The position numbers and the translations under genes were made by a program. The notes beneath the pieces are model-generated. The model was not told the DNA's origin and made no database searches. It worked only from the letters and a program-made list of their open reading frames with translations. This document shows positions 6,093-6,457 of a stretch of DNA of 6,457 bases, piece after piece. The DNA comes from RGIG6904 sp024680835 (GTDB lineage: Bacteria > Bacillota > Clostridia > Lachnospirales > Lachnospiraceae). The stretch is taken from the NCBI GenBank assembly GCA_024680835.1, contig JAILBP010000070.1, positions 1 to 6,457 on the forward strand. Direction: 5' to 3'. Each line of letters starts with the position of its first letter. Position 1 is the stretch's first letter.

Positions 6093-6317
6093 GTTACTAT
6101 TCACAGCCAATATCATACAGACAGGCATATGCCAGCTTGCTGGCAAATATGACTGTCTGTATGATATTGACTGGAATCAGTCACTTTACATACATGATAC
6201 AGGCAGCCGCGATAGCGGCAGTAGAGCCCAACAAGGCAATTCTGCCAGCTTGCTGAGCAGATTGCCGATGTCAGGGCGAGCCTGTAGAATGTATGTAAAG
6301 TGGCTGTGAATAGTAAC
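6093..6317 (+). ncRNA. Candidate structured RNA or hairpin-rich mobile element
   Basis: A 225-bp non-coding unit bounded by a perfect 17-bp inverted repeat (6093-6109 with 6301-6317). Read as plus-strand RNA, the base stem 6093-6107/6303-6317 opens into a four-way junction with no unpaired base. Arm A is 6108-6169, with 17 bp perfect and then about 10 more. Arm B is 6170-6181 (ACTG-GAAT-CAGT). Arm C, 6182-6302, has 14 bp, a tandem G.A mismatch, then 7 bp, and branches into hairpin 6206-6219 and a longer stem at 6226-6277. Roughly 180 of 225 bases pair. Arm A and the last stem both end in G(CUUG)C tetraloops. I do not recognise the family. Alternatives are a MITE-like insertion with terminal inverted repeats (no clear target duplication seen), or a leader or riboswitch of the divergent gene. 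Confidence 0.5.
6262..6290 (+). promoter_or_regulatory. Possible promoter of the divergent gene inside the structured element
   Basis: TTGCCG (6262-6267) and TAGAAT (6285-6290) are separated by exactly 17 bp on the plus strand. Transcription would begin near 6297, about 48 nt before the ATG at 6345. The match is 4/6 and 5/6. If real, the element itself supplies the promoter of the gene to its right; if the element is a leader RNA, this is chance. Confidence 0.35.
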
Positions 6318-6329
6318 AGAACAGTTACT
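6312..6329 (+). promoter_or_regulatory. Alternative hairpin next to the start of the divergent gene
   Basis: AGTAAC (6312-6317) can pair with GTTACT (6324-6329) around the loop AGAACA. The same AGTAAC is the 3' edge of the base stem of the 225-bp element, where it pairs with an identical GTTACT at 6093-6098. The two pairings exclude each other. The small hairpin ends two bases before the AGGA ribosome binding site (6332-6335). Confidence 0.4.
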
Positions 6330-6344
6330 GCAGGACGTATGTTC

Positions 6345-6457
6345 ATGAGAGATAGACTAAAGATAAAAGAGGTTATGAAAAGCCTTAATCTGCGTGTTTT
6401 CCTGACGATCGTTGCAGCAGGCATCATACCTGCCGTGATCGTATGCGTATCCATGAT
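6345..6457 (+). CDS. N-terminus of a membrane sensor, perhaps a histidine kinase (partial)
   Basis: The frame is open to the window edge: 37 codons visible, 3' end missing. The product begins with a basic segment (MRDRLKIKEVMKS, 1-13) and enters a hydrophobic stretch (LNLRVFLTIVAAGIIPAVIVCVSM, 14-37) that should be the first transmembrane helix. The form SLNLRVFL...GIIP is what I associate with Clostridial sensor histidine kinases (basic N-terminus, membrane helix, then HAMP, PAS and kinase domains), but none of those domains is visible, so the assignment is inference. AGGA (6332-6335) lies 9 nt before this ATG. An in-frame ATG at 6339 is only 3 nt from it and is less likely; an in-frame stop at 6285 bounds the frame upstream. 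It diverges from the transferase gene. Confidence 0.6.
   Translation, partial: MRDRLKIKEVMKSLNLRVFLTIVAAGIIPAVIVCVSM

Noticed and set aside
6093..6317. Self-cleaving ribozyme (hammerhead or twister) in the structured element
   Set aside because: I looked for the CUGAUGA and GAAA core of hammerheads and for twister core bases and did not find them in the right places.
6113..6454. 113-codon minus-strand open frame at the right edge
   Set aside because: It runs through the stems of the cloverleaf and antisense to the sensor gene; its repeated SQYHTDSH-like peptides are translations of the inverted repeats, not a protein family.
1..6457. CRISPR array, transposase or phage genes
   Set aside because: No spaced direct repeats and no such protein in any frame.

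Overview
The window reads as chromosomal DNA from a low-to-mid GC Firmicute, most likely a Lachnospiraceae-type Clostridium relative. The grounds are strong AAGGAGG-type ribosome binding sites, sigma-A promoters, a lipoprotein with a Ser/Thr/Asp/Ala/Gly linker behind the lipobox, a CUT1 sugar importer lacking its own ATPase gene, and overall base and codon use. This placement is inference; no 16S or other marker is present.

Layout. Everything except the right edge is on the minus strand, so the gene order is read from right to left. An Sfp-type 4'-phosphopantetheinyl transferase (5414-6061) comes first. About 280 bp later, behind its own promoter, lies a three-gene sugar ABC importer: a lipoprotein substrate-binding protein (3702-5132), a MalF/UgpA-like permease (2603-3541) and a MalG/UgpE-like permease (1727-2584). 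The 160-bp gap between binding protein and permeases carries three hairpins and probably sets the usual excess of binding protein over permease. A tRNA-Pro(GGG) gene with a good promoter follows (1562-1635), then tig, encoding trigger factor (229-1512). Downstream of tig is a terminator, and then a 150-bp cluster of palindromes that looks like an interspersed repeat or stacked terminators.

At the right edge a divergent plus-strand gene begins (from about 6345 and running off the window). Its N-terminus looks like that of a membrane sensor, plausibly a histidine kinase.

The most unusual object is the 225-bp stretch 6093-6317 between the transferase and this divergent gene. It folds on paper into a closed cloverleaf: a terminal stem and three arms meet in a four-way junction with no unpaired base, and one arm branches again. 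Two arms are capped by the same G(CUUG)C tetraloop, and the stems contain G.A mismatches that favour the plus strand as RNA. It is either a structured RNA or leader of the divergent gene, or a small non-coding mobile element with terminal inverted repeats. The sequence alone does not decide between them, but it is the best candidate here for something undescribed.
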